From Membranipora membranacea (Eukaryota; Bryozoa; Gymnolaemata; Cheilostomatida; Membraniporidae), in contig OU612072.1 in NCBI GenBank assembly GCA_914767715.1, positions 11,284,001 to 11,348,000 on the forward strand: DNA of 64,000 nucleotides. Direction: 5' to 3'. This document shows, piece after piece, positions 25,300 through 36,321 of this stretch. The position numbers were made by a program, and so were the translations under genes. Numbering within the stretch: the first letter of the stretch is position 1; every line of letters starts with the position of its first letter. A model generated the notes under the pieces. That model made no database searches and was not told the DNA's origin. It was given only the letters and a program-made list of their open reading frames with translations.

Positions 25300-26050
25300 G
25301 TGAGCCTTGACTAACTGTAAATAATAGACTAAGCCTCTGATGACAAATTCCTTCAGTGCAGAACCGATAGCCTTTACAATAGAAATGAAACTTCCTATTT
25401 CTGACTGATCATAATATTTTGGTATGACCAATCTGAAATACTTTTAATGACTGGTATATCTAAACTGAGTAGTTGAAAGTGGTGAGAAGAAACAATTTCC
25501 CATGGCAAATTGCCACAACATAAATCTTGACTCCTTGAGATATTTTAGTGACATTGTTCGGGGGAATTTTCTGTTAATCCAGTGACAGTTTTACTACACC
25601 AAGTTTTACTATCTTACGAGACAAGGCAACACAAGGCCCTGTTATCTGTCACCACAGCACCCATCCAAAATGATGAAGGGTTATCAAGAAATTCTTGTTT
25701 AGATTAGACATAAAAATAATTAGAATCTTAGCCTCAATGGCTTATCAAGTTTTTTAAAGAGTATGTGCCTCTTGATTAACTGTTTATAATAGCCTCTGAT
25801 GACCAATTCCTTCAGAGCAGAACCGATAGCCATGTAAAGAGGAAGGAAACTTCCTATTTCTGGCTGGTCACAACATTTTGTATGACAAATTTGACTTATT
25901 TGGAATGAATCGTATATCCAAGCAGAGTAGGTGAAAGTGGTGAGAAAAAATAATTTCCCATGGCAAATTTCCATGTCATACATCTTGACTCCTTGAGATA
26001 TTTTGGTGACATATTTTCTTGAATTTTTCTGTTAATCCAGTGACAGTTTA
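25300..26050 (-). repeat. Tandem duplication of an exon-like segment, one copy open
   Basis: Segments at about 25300-25590 and 25738-26050 are alignable copies. They share, for example, CAATTTCCCATGGCAAATT, CTTGACTCCTTGAGATATTT and TCTGTTAATCCAGTGACAG. The second copy holds an open minus-strand frame of 87 codons (25720-25983) that includes ICHGKLFFLTTFTYSAWIYD and GSALKELVIRGYYKQLIK, hydrophobic in its N-terminal part. The first copy has the same frame with indels and stops. I do not recognise the protein; it could be an exon of a lost membrane protein. Confidence 0.6.
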
Positions 26051-26586
26051 GATACACTGAGTTACATCAACTTGGCCTACAGTTTCTTCATTTACTGTTA
26101 GCAACAACAAATATAGAAACAACTAAACAAAGGTCTGCAGCTTTGCTACATATAAAGTTGTCTCCTGATCATTCCTTGTTCATAAAAATCAATTGGACGC
26201 AAGCCAAGAATTGTAAATATAAATTGGGTTCATTGTTGAGGATATTAAATATTTATATTGGTGCAATAAGTAAACAATCACTGATAATCATCTCACATTA
26301 AATGATGACTCATAAATCATGAATAATTTGAAGCTTTATTGCAGCGCTCTCTGAGGTATAAAAAAAGTGCCATTGTCAAATGAGTATATTATTTCTGCTA
26401 AGATTGTGTAATGAGAGCTGATGCCATTAACGTCTTATCGCAATTGATTCGGGATTGACCCTGTGACTATCAACTGAGATGAAACAGCTAATACTTTATG
26501 GCTTAATTCAGCATATCTAAGTCATTGAGCTTGTACATTGACTCCCACAACGCATCATAAAAGATACATAGTCATTTATGTGTGGT

Positions 26587-26862
26587 TTAACCAAAAGAGA
26601 AAGAAACGTTGGGTAAATGAGTTGAACAAGCTTTGTTCATCTTATCATGAGTCTTCTTTGATAGTCCTCCATTTTCTGTCACACAAACATCATCTTTAGT
26701 CTGATCTGTTGTATATGCTACGTCTACTGAGAGGGCAGCAAAACCATTGTCTAAGCGATTTTCATCTGATGCCTGGCTGAGCATTACCTTGGTTGATCCT
26801 TTGCATGCGACTACAGATTGCAAAAAAAGCAAAATTACTGTGGTGTACATTATAACTTGCAT
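26587..26862 (-). CDS. Small secreted protein of unknown function
   Basis: A single open frame of 91 codons. Residues 1-20 (MQVIMYTTVILLFLQSVVAC) form a clear signal peptide. The mature part is polar with few cysteines (CKGS near the cleavage site, DDVCVTENG, NKACSTH). No family is recognised. The stop at 26587 follows SFSFG. It could be a single-exon gene or the first exon of a longer gene whose stop is read through intron sequence. The neighbours give no clue. Confidence 0.35.
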   Translation of the reverse strand: MQVIMYTTVILLFLQSVVACKGSTKVMLSQASDENRLDNGFAALSVDVAYTTDQTKDDVCVTENGGLSKKTHDKMNKACSTHLPNVSFSFG

Positions 26863-27177
26863 GAACTGAATGGCATATTATAGCTTGCAAATATAACAAA
26901 TTTAAATGCTTGAACACTGCGTTTCATACCCAAGAATTGTTGGACAATTCTGTACAATTCCAGAATTGTTTGAAACTGACCCATATATCATTACCCAACC
27001 AGCAACCATTACTGTCAATAACCCTGCCTGCTAAATAAATTACATTCATGATTGCTATTTTATTATTATAGTATAAGCCTTTACAGTTCTAGTCAATATT
27101 ATATAATTGGATTGACATTGTATTCAATGAGTTTGTATTTAGATGACCAGGCAAAATCTCCTGTAATGGATAGATAT

Positions 27178-27242
27178 TGCTGTGCAAGGTAGCATCAAAG
27201 TCTATAATGTAGGAGGCCCAGGTTCAAATCCCCGCCGGTGCA
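27178..27242 (+). repeat. tRNA-like pseudogene or SINE head
   Basis: A perfect B-box-like core GGTTCAAATCC at 27221-27231 is followed by CCCGCCGGTGCA, like a tRNA 3' end. The 5' half (TGTGCAAGGTAGCATC) only loosely fits an A box, and the T stem pairs poorly. It is followed by a T-rich stretch, as in tRNA-derived SINEs. Confidence 0.4.
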
Positions 27243-28227
27243 AATCTTTTCTTTTTGTCATGATGGAAATCGAAAGCATTCCATTCGAATCGTCCGCTCA
27301 CAATTCTTGTAAACGCAGAAAACTCTTAGTAATGAGTATGATGAACTGACAAAATACTTATGTTCAACTCTTCTGTGTTGTACCATACCCTACGTTATAT
27401 TTTGTGCGATCTTTTAATATTGGCAACAACTGCATAAATAGAATACATCAGCTAAACTATGCTAGCAGAATTATCAGAAAACTTTGCTCCTAATAAAAAT
27501 GTACAACATCGCTCAATAGTTGAGCGAGGAATTACTTTGTATCAATTGTCCTACATGCCTAAGTGGAGAGAAGTGATATGTGAATGAGGCCATATTTTCC
27601 ACAGAACCACTGACTACTGAAAATATGCTGACTGATGCTAAAAAAACTCAAACTTGGTGTCACAGCAAGTAGCATGAGTACTGATTATTGGCATAGTCTA
27701 AACTACACTCCTTGTGATTATTGAGAGTGAATGGCTCTCAGCTATTTCTATTTGTTAGCCAAAGATGCTCTGAGCATGGAGTTAGCTCTGAATGTTATGG
27801 TATGTGAGCTGAGGGAGGCAAAGGTAAATCAACTATTGTAAGCCTGGTATATATTCATTACCTGTCTACAAACGAGCTCTTGATGTTATACTATATCATT
27901 CTCAGCCATCTCAGTTATATGGCGTACAGGAAGCAATTTTGGCATTTTTCTCTCTCACTCTTGGATGGTAGTTCCCTAGTAGGTGTCGGCACTAGTACAG
28001 ATAGTATTAAAATGTTAGACTAAGACTAGTGGCAACACCGTTTAAAGTAATAAACCTATCAATCTAATGGAGAGAGCTGAGTTTGATAGACATAATACAG
28101 GCTTCTCAGATACACAATAATTATATTGGTTGTATTTTTGCTCTTTAAACCAGGCCTGCATGTCATTCACTATGGTTCCATGTCTCGAATGAGTGGTCCA
28201 ATTTTGATTTTGAAAACGAAAAACATC

Positions 28228-28313
28228 TGCCACGGCCGGGACTCGAACCCGGATCACCCGTGTCAATTGCCTTTGAAGGCATTGTGTGCAAGCCGCAACG
28301 CCACCTCTTTGGC
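28228..28313 (-). repeat. tRNA-like pseudogene (leucine-type shape) or SINE head
   Basis: 86 bases, the length of a long-variable-arm tRNA. The T arm is perfect (CCGGGTTCGAGTCCCGG). The acceptor pairs at 5 of 7 positions (GCCAAAG with CCGTGGC). An anticodon-like loop TTCAAAG could read CAA, but the stem has a bulge. It is therefore tRNA-like but damaged, and is more likely a pseudogene or SINE head than a working gene. Confidence 0.55.
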
Positions 28314-28845
28314 ATAATTGTTTGATTCAACAAGCTATTTGTACTTGCGCCAAAAAATGTCATTCGGTAGAAGCGGAAGTTGACTTATTAAAGGTCATTC
28401 CAATGTATCGATCAAATTTAAAACTGGTGTCAAATCAATCTATGGAAACATAGTGAATAGGTCACAATGTCTTTACCTACTCGGCAGTTTATTTTAGATT
28501 TATAGGAAGACTTGCATCACACTTCAAGGACTTTAACACCGCAGGGAAAAGTTTACAAAAGCATGAATTCCCCAAATGAAACATTCCCAACAAGGGGATT
28601 GAGAAAAAGACCTTTAACTTTTCCTTGTCAATCCATGTATGCTGCTCTGGCTCATCCTGAATTGCAGGCTTACCACACAGCAGGAGCAGTACAAAGAATG
28701 TGAGTTCCCCAATATAACATTACCAGTTAGGGGATTCCCCGAATAAAATTAATCATTAGGTAAATTCGCGACCTTGGTATATATATTAAATAATCAATAA
28801 ATAATCAATGGAAATCCCATTTTCATTGGGAAATCCAACTGAATC

Positions 28846-28931
28846 CAACTTGAATTCAAGTTGTCTCCCTATTATCAATGAGGAGATAACTCTAAGTTTC
28901 ATGACATGAAACTTAGAATTATCTCCTCATT
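28846..28931. repeat. Adjacent palindromes of 18 and 55 bp
   Basis: 28846-28863 is a perfect palindrome CAACTTGAATTCAAGTTG. Immediately beyond, 28877-28903 and 28905-28931 are 27-bp arms in inverted orientation (starting AATGAGGAGATAA) with one mismatch and a single central base. Such near-perfect palindromes form cruciforms and are usually young or kept by gene conversion. Confidence 0.9.
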
Positions 28932-29252
28932 CTCCTCGATTTTCCAAGGACAGCGTGTTACACATTTTTTTACTGTTGGCTTAGTGCACCGTTCTCCGCA
29001 AACCAGACATCTCTAAATCATAGGAGCTTCAAATAACAACTAGTGTTTGTGAAAAATAGATCTCTCAAGTACCACATGATAAAGAGTATTTATACACTCA
29101 TTCGTAATGTCAATGAGATACCACCACCATCCCATGGTACAGCTTTGGCCATTATAGTGGCAGCCAGAACATTATGGTATGCTCCAGTTAGATGATCTGA
29201 CCCATTTAGAATGATGATAAACAGCTTGGCCCTTGATATGGACAGCCATCGA

Positions 29253-29480
29253 TAGGGGGGACAGTTTACAATAGGGGGACAGTTTACAATAGGGGGGACA
29301 GTTTACAATAGGGGGGGGGACAGTTTACAATAGGGGGGAGTGTTTACAATAGGGGTGACAGTTTACAATAGGGGGGACAGTTTACAGTAAACCTGCTTTT
29401 ATTGTAAAGTGTCCCCGGGACAGTTTACAATATTGTAAAATGTCCCGGGGTCGTTTTGGCGCGGGGCACAGTTTACAATA
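29253..29480. repeat. G-rich tandem repeat and embedded palindrome
   Basis: About seven copies of a roughly 19-bp unit (GGGGGGACAGTTTACAATA) with G-runs of 4-9 bases cover 29253-29388. They are followed by inverted copies of the same motif. 29416-29447 is a near-perfect palindrome with ACAATATTGT at its centre. A further unit lies at about 29466-29480. Regular G-runs could form G-quadruplexes. The mix of direct and inverted units suggests the ends of a foldback transposon. Confidence 0.85.
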
Positions 29481-29615
29481 CTACACCGTCAACCAATATC
29501 AGATTTTTAATATTTTGGTAACATTAAATCATGCATCTATCAAAGATATCTTGCATATTGAGCTAACAATAGCATACAGATAAGATTATATTATGCATAT
29601 CATGAAGGCACACAC

Positions 29616-30271
29616 CTTTGTCCTCCTGCGAGCTTTGAACCCTACAGTAGCTTCTTCGCCCATACATCACCAAACAAATTACAGTGAGTGTTGCAACAGC
29701 TGCAGTTAGCGTCCCTGCAATAATAGCAGTGGTTGTTACATGCTGCGGCTTAGGAGATTGGCTTTGGTTGTAGACTGTAACTTCAATGTTATCCTTGCTC
29801 TATGGGTTGGCTGTTGTGTGCTGTAAGCTGCTGTCATATGGCAAGATGTGACCAAGTAGTCTAAAATTTAGAAAAGTTATTGATGACTTATTGTAGCATT
29901 TTTTTCTTGTTTGGCACACTTGTTATTAGATGATTCGCCAAATGCTGCCGAAGAACTCTAAGACAACGATTTATATTGACTTGATAATCACACTCACCAT
30001 TGCAGTACACCTTGCACTTTTCCTCATCAACTGTATGAAACACCACATTGTTACATAGAGCCGCACACGGCCTGTATTGTGAGAAGTTCTCCAGAAAATA
30101 GCATCCTGTAGTATTGAAGTACTGCCCCTGGCAGTCAACATACTTTAACATGCTGTATTTACCAGCACAGAGCCACTTGAATGAAGGTTTGATGGAAGTT
30201 GAAGGTAAAGAATAATTAGGTTCAAACAACCCTGATGATGCAAAGAACACCAAAATTCTCCAAATCATCAT
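29616..30271 (-). pseudogene. Receptor with BCMA/TACI-like ectodomain, paralogue 2, frameshifted
   Basis: Exon 1 (29998-30271, 274 bp) is intact and equals paralogue 1 in length and phase. It has a signal peptide and Cys pattern WLC, DCQG, TTGC, RPC, ALC, EKC, VYC, with the core YFNTTGCYFL. Exon 2 (29616-29860) joins in phase 1 and starts DYLVTSCHMTAAYSTQQPT, but then runs to a stop before the membrane segment. A different frame over the same exon gives NQSQSPKPQHVTTTAIIAGT and LTAAVATLTVICLVMYG, the expected stalk and membrane helix. Exon 2 is 245 bp, one base off the frame seen in the other two genes. It is either a pseudogene, an assembly indel, or a gene making a short soluble ectodomain of about 133 residues. 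A donor (AAG|GTGTGT) ends exon 2; later exons were not found. Confidence 0.6.
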
Positions 30272-30940
30272 GCAGCGTCATAAACAACTTTAACCAAGGA
30301 GAGTTTAGCCGATAATGAAGTTTGTGTTCCGAGGCACAACTTATAATAGATTTGAGATACTGCCAGATTTTTAAAGAAAAGTAACTCATGGAAATTTTTG
30401 GTTTTTCCAACAAACTTCCAATGGAAAGCTGTATGTCATCACCGCTTTATCAGCCGAGTTCAGAAAACAGAACATGTAGCTTCCTGTCATGCTGTGGAAT
30501 CCCACAGTAGCATTGAACAGCACAGCATAATTTCAGGACCAGGTCCTCAGGACCTAGTGTGGGGACAATTGCAATCCATATGGTTTATGTTTTGCTACAA
30601 ATAAGGACAGCCATAGCTAAGCTGAAACTATATAGCTAAGCTTACTTTTTTTGACATTTTATTTAATTCAGATCTCAAGTATGTCATGCATGAATATAAA
30701 ATTTGCAACACTTCAATTTATTGATAATCTTCTACGCTGGTTTGTTGAAGATGCAATATCAACTTCTCTGATTGCAGGATAACTATCTGCCTTCAATTAT
30801 TTCCCTGTGTCCAGTTGCTCTTGACCTGCAAAAAAAAATTTTGTAAAAAGAAAGACTCTGGTTATATCAATGACACATTGAAAATCTGTCCTGCAGGGAT
30901 TATCATTCGCTGCTTTTTGCATCCATGTGTGCTTATTTAA

Positions 30941-32802
30941 TCAACAACTAGAACTAAGCATGTTCTTCTCAAACATTTGCTCTTTTAGAAAAATGGTATC
31001 AATAATATATCTAATTCCTCGAATTTTAACCAAGTTAAGATGATTATTATTATCATAAATAGAACTCACAAGCTTTTCTTCATTCTCTTCATCTGGGTAA
31101 GCTACTGATGAAGTAGTCATACCATTAGATCTGCATGAATGTAACAATATACCTGGCTCTTTTATGCCTATGCCTGTAGAAGGATAATATGTAAAATAAA
31201 TATGACTTGAGGACATGTCAGAAGGGAAAACAAGTGCACGCCACACAAGGAGCTAGGGACAGTACACCTAATGCACCAACACCCAAACACTGAAATTGAC
31301 AGTTGCCTGAGAAAGAGTCTGATCCTCTGTCTAATTCAAAATTATAGTGAGATGATTCTGACTATTGTGTAGGCAAATCCAACTTTTCAGGACCAAAGCT
31401 CGGGTTAAGTGTACATGTTTAAAACTTGCTATTGGCGACAGCAAAGTATGTACAAGTTCAAAATGGTTAAGTCTGCATGGCTGTGAATTCTATGATCTGA
31501 TGTTAAAGCTGGTCTCAGAATATAAATTCTCACCACTCACATGATTGTTCCTTCTCCCCGTCTGGATGTACTATCGGGGTAGTGTCCACACTTTCAGAAG
31601 CATTTAATTCTAACACTCCGTCTGACTCTTCAAGGCCTGTTCATTTAGGAGATTTAAAATATATATTACCATCGAAAAACCAAGGCGGTCAGTTACTGCT
31701 ATCAAAATTGGAAATTACTTATAAGCTTATCGAAAACAATAACATGAATTGATGTTTAGCACCAAGCGTATCTTGTTGATAAAAGGAAATTTGCTATTGT
31801 CAAGTATATCAGACAACACTTAATCAGATATAAATGTTGTGTCAAATGAAATGGGTCATTGCCAGTTACAGGAAGGTGTTCCCTACATACATGAACATTG
31901 CTATCATACATATTGATGAATTGCTAAAGTTTTCAAGTGTTATCTATTCGTGAAAAGGCTAATCAACTTTGTTGCCAAATACTTTATCACTGGGCCAATG
32001 AGAGTATCACCTGTTTGTCGGTGAGTTGACTTTTTTCTCCCGCTAAAACCATTGTTCTTCCATATGATTACTGCAGAAACTATGATCATAATCACAATCG
32101 TAACAGCTATGCAAACAATCACAGCTATGGTTGACTTTTTGATTTGTCCTTTGGCACTCCTTCCATGGTCAAATGCGTTAGCGACTGTGTTTTGCTGGGT
32201 GAGAGGTTCAGAGTAAATTGTATCATCTGAGCTTTCAATTTGGCAATGAGCTGATAAGTAATCTAAAATTAATCAAAACACATGATTTATGACAAATATA
32301 TGGCTTCCATATTGGAAATTTTTGTTAGTGGCACCATGTGACATTTCGTGAAACAAAATAACATTTTGGCAACAAAATTTTATCATGTTATTGCCAAATG
32401 CTTGTTGCATATCATAAATTTTCTGGCAGACTGCCATTAGATGACATTCACTGTTAATACAAACAATTATATAAGCTGTATTAACTTATCTGGTAGTAAC
32501 TAACCAGGGCAGTATGCATTGCACTTCTCTTCATCAATCGAGTTGACTACCACATCATTACAAACTCCAGAACATGGTCTATATTGGGAAAAGTGAACTT
32601 TAAAGTAACATCCTGTTGTGTTGTAGAAAGAACCTTGGCAGTCAGCATAGGCAAGACTGCTCAGTAGTCCAGTACATAACCAGCTGTACTCGGCAGTTGA
32701 AGAGCTCAAACTACGAGCAATGGGTGCGACAGCTGACATGCAAACCAACACTATAAGCATAGTCCCAGTCGTGATAATCTGATTGTAGGTCTGAAAAAAC
32801 AT
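30941..32802 (-). CDS. Single-pass receptor with BCMA/TACI-like ectodomain, paralogue 3
   Basis: Exons 32505-32802, 32011-32262, 31541-31636 and 30941-31173 all meet in phase 1 and give 292 codons. A hydrophobic start (MLIVLVCMSAVAPIARS) serves as signal peptide. The ectodomain has the eight shared cysteines (WLC, DCQG, TTGC, RPC, GVC, EKC, AYC, AHC). The stalk leads to a membrane helix at about 143-168 (STIAVIVCIAVTIVIMIIVS) and a tail of about 124 residues with acidic stretches (LEESDGVLELNASESVDTTP) and PDEENEE at 242-248. P-D-E-E fits the minimal TRAF2-binding pattern known for TNF receptors, but so short a motif can arise by chance. No death domain is seen. The start is ambiguous: the ATG at 32802 is directly followed by an acceptor-like TTTTTTCAG, so an upstream first exon is possible. 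Confidence 0.68.
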
Positions 32803-34497
32803 GAGACGTAAATATGGAGATGACTGAGCATGTGAGCATCAGATTGTCATAGTATGTTAGTAATAATGAGTGGTGTTCGATTCAAAATTTATTAAAAATA
32901 GAGGCCCTCTGCCAATCCACATAATGTAAGAATTTTCCCTGGCCTTATATTGTGGAGCAACTGCTACTCTTCAACCTCAAACTGCATTAAACTCACATTT
33001 TTCCTCAACTCACTGACTGACAGAGCAAGCAACTACTACACCAACACCAAGGATAAACTGTATAATTTTAGACATCAATTGCCACAGGTCAATGATATCA
33101 TATTGGAAGTTGCAAATAGGCATGGCCCAATAACCAAGACAAAGAAATAACAGACAATCATGCTCCATAAACAATGAGGGACTGCCTTTGGCAGACTCAC
33201 CCTTAAACTTCGCTATTGATTAGCTGACTAGTAACTAGCAGTTCGGCAGTGTTCGGCAGTGCAGAGCTAGATACTATCCGTATGAATGCTTAATAATTAT
33301 TATGCACAGACTTGACACGTCAACATACCTCACTCAACTGTTGATAAACAGTTAGCCTGAGCTTGATATTATTGTTGCTCGATGAGTCATGGGATTTTTT
33401 ATTTTTTTCTAACACACTGGAACTTTCCATGACACAAGAAATAAGTTTGATCGCATCAGAAATGGGGCATAACTATGTCAAGCGGAGTTTTCTTCATTTT
33501 CTTTATCTTTATCAGTGTCAATGGCAGTCGTATCTGGAATACTCTGTAGTCATCCAGTATCCAGTAAAATGCCAGCAGTAATTTCATCGACTGTAGAAAT
33601 GTAACAGAATAATCTCAGGTGGTTTTTAACAAGAAGTTTTCAGCTTGAAGGCACAATCCACCACTTTGTTAAAAGCAAATGGCAACCGGTAATACTAACT
33701 GGGCTCTAGTTTTTTCAATGGACAACTGACAGGTCATCAGTCGGAGAAAAATAAATGAGTAAACCACAAGAGACGTGTAAGCAAAATACCATGATGACTG
33801 CAAGTGGGTTGGCTGTAGCTGCACGCGTATCCCTCCCACCCACCATCCACGTATATAGCAATGTATGAACTGGGCAGATAAACATGCCAGGTGACTACCT
33901 TTTGCTGGTCTGGTTCATGTTAAAGAATAACAGAGTGAATTCACCATTAAAAATGTTTAGGAAGCCAGCAGGGTAACTGATGCAGAATGTCGTTTACAGG
34001 AAACACCTCTCCAGCATCTCAGCGCATCAAATTTCTACTTCCAGGCCAATCAATTGCACTGTCAGTTCTTATATTGATTTCTCTTGTGTTGGGCAACTCC
34101 ATACTTATGGAATCAGACCTCAGCATTAACCATATAGCATCTGCTGCTGCTTAAACACCAGTTTGAATCTTGAAGGAGAAGAAAATCAGACCATATAGCT
34201 TACTCTCATAATGTTGACACGGTAAAATGCTTTCAGGGTCCAAAATATCAAATTAGTTGGTTTCCTGAGAGTACAAAAGGGAACTTCAAGACTTATGCCA
34301 GGGTGGGAAAAACCCTGCCCTAATTCAATGGCAGACTTACATATCATACAATTTAATCTACCACATAAATATCATCCTATGCCACTCACATTGTCACACA
34401 GGAAAATATCCTCCAGGGTACCATCAATTAATTTGCAGCAAAAGCGGCAGACTTTGTAAAAATTCCTTCCCAGGTCTTGGCATGAAATCCAAAATCA

Positions 34498-34700
34498 AAT
34501 CAAAGTTCAATAATTCTTTCCTTTGTTTAATTGTCGTTGCAGAAACGGTCAAAGTTCTATAATCTTTTGCTTTTTAATTGTTATTGCAGAAAAATCACAT
34601 GATATAAACCAGCTAAAAACAATGACATGATCCAGCCAAAAACAGTCAGCGTTCTATGATTTTTGTTTTGTTTGGAGTGTTGTCTGCAGACAAAGCACAT
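34498..34700. repeat. Degenerate tandem repeat of about 46 bp
   Basis: Three related units: TCAAAGTTCAATAATTCTTT ... GTTGCAGAAA, then TCAAAGTTCTATAATCTTTT ... ATTGCAGAAA, and a third, more distant one starting TCAGCGTTCTATGATTTTTG and ending CTGCAGAC. They are similar in order and content but diverged. Confidence 0.55.
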
Positions 34701-36011
34701 TCTTTATCAGCAGAAAAACAAAGCTATAGCAACATTTAAATTCTTACAAGTTTTGTCATTTGCTGGTAGCGCTTTGGCAGCATTATACACAAGATTGACC
34801 TCATTTTGAACCACCAGGTGATGTACCAGTTTATAATCCATACAAATATTAATGATTTTACATTATAGTTTAAATTTCAAGGTGTCAGGATTTTATTATG
34901 AAACTAACGCTGAGTTTAATATACACAGAAGGATTAACAACCTATCAGTAGATAAGATTCTTAGATGAACACAACACTTAATGGTGTTTTATTACATTTT
35001 TAAATTAACCCAGGTTTGCGGAGCTTTCTATTTTTAGCATCAGCTTATTATTGCGCCCCCGCCTTCTGCAATATATGATGACCTGAACTCCAGAGCGACT
35101 GACATTATGAATGGTGAGAGAATCGAAATTATATCATACTACACAACTAATACCGAACACTATCAGACCCAGTACAGCACAAGCATTATAAAACCCAGTA
35201 CAGCACAATACTGCTACCATCGCTCCTGGTAAAAGAAGAAAGAGAATACAACTGCAAGTTACCACCAACTTCAGTAATACTTGCACCAGCTGCACCTGCC
35301 TGCGCAACACTTATAACATCAAAATGAAACTACCTGCTTGCACAACAATAATATCATCATCAAAGTGAAACTGCCTACCAAAGCTGCATCATGTCCTATA
35401 CACCATTGAGCACACCAATAAGTATATGCAGCAGCCAAAGCTTCAGGCAGTAGCATCAGGACCGTCGTCCAACATGGTAGCATTTTTAGACTGTCAAGTT
35501 ATTTTAAGAGAGAGTAGTGGGCAGATCGTTATTCTGTGCAGACGTGTATCTATTGAAATTGGATTTTAAGTGATAAATTGTGTGAATTCATCGATTGTAT
35601 AATAGAGTATAATTTGTTGTGTAATTCTGTGTAACATCAGCTATATCAGTGCTTATATCAGCACTCATCGAAGGTTTTATATAACAAGGATAAAAATAAG
35701 GATACGGATACAGAGACGGTACGGTCAGATTATTTAGAACACCTTTTTATGTTTTTATCTTATATAAATTGTTTATACATGATTTTGTCTCAATTGAATT
35801 AAACAGTCAGATTAATTAAATGAATAATCTTACGCTTAAGCAATTAATTTTATGCCTGTCTGGTTGCCGCAAATTGGTAACCACATCCACCTGACTCTTC
35901 AGTAGTCACGACTGCGTAGTCAAGGGCAGTCTAAAACTTCAAGCACTTGTGGACGGCCTTGTTGGCGCTTTCATGTTTCAGAGCTGAATCATATTAAGTA
36001 TCATAAATCAC

Positions 36012-36321
36012 TTACAGAAGACCTCCATTATTTATAGTCCTGATACGAAGGGACTGTGTGATCAGTGTATGTACAACACCATCGTGCATGCAGACTAAAG
36101 AACCCTCCTGTATGGTATAGCTCTATACAGGAGGATGCTGTCATCAACCACTGCAGCTCCGGCCTTGTAGCGCTATGCTTCACGCTGGGTTAAAGCTGTC
36201 AGTGGTTGAAAAGTGGCATTAACAACTCGGAAACCTAGTCGTCACTATAAAACCTCTTCCTATGCCGCACCTCGGTGCAGTCATCGTCTACCTAGACGGA
36301 CAGCAAATATTATTATATTAT
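36012..36321 (+). mobile_element. Short retroelement with ATT tail and target-site duplication
   Basis: The block is flanked by the direct repeat TATCATAAATCAC at 35999-36011 and 36322-36334. The similarity continues as AGAAGA after a 4-base gap. The inserted segment of about 310 bp ends in an ATT/ATTATT tail. This is the mark of target-primed insertion by a LINE or SINE. It contains a hairpin with 10-bp arms, CCTCCTGTAT at 36104-36113 and ATACAGGAGG at 36125-36134. No coding frame remains. Confidence 0.65.

Larger units (their letters stand above)
26863..29252. other. Intergenic stretch with tRNA-like pseudogenes and palindromes
   Basis: No coding frame is supported. The stretch holds two tRNA-like segments and a set of palindromes, listed separately. 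The open frames at 28042-28363 are produced by reading through the tRNA-like segment. Confidence 0.6.

Noticed and set aside
28228-28313. Functional tRNA-Leu gene
   Set aside because: Two acceptor mismatches and a bulged anticodon stem; recorded instead as a tRNA-like pseudogene.
28042-28363. Overlapping short open frames on both strands
   Set aside because: They read through the tRNA-like segment; no codon or splice support.
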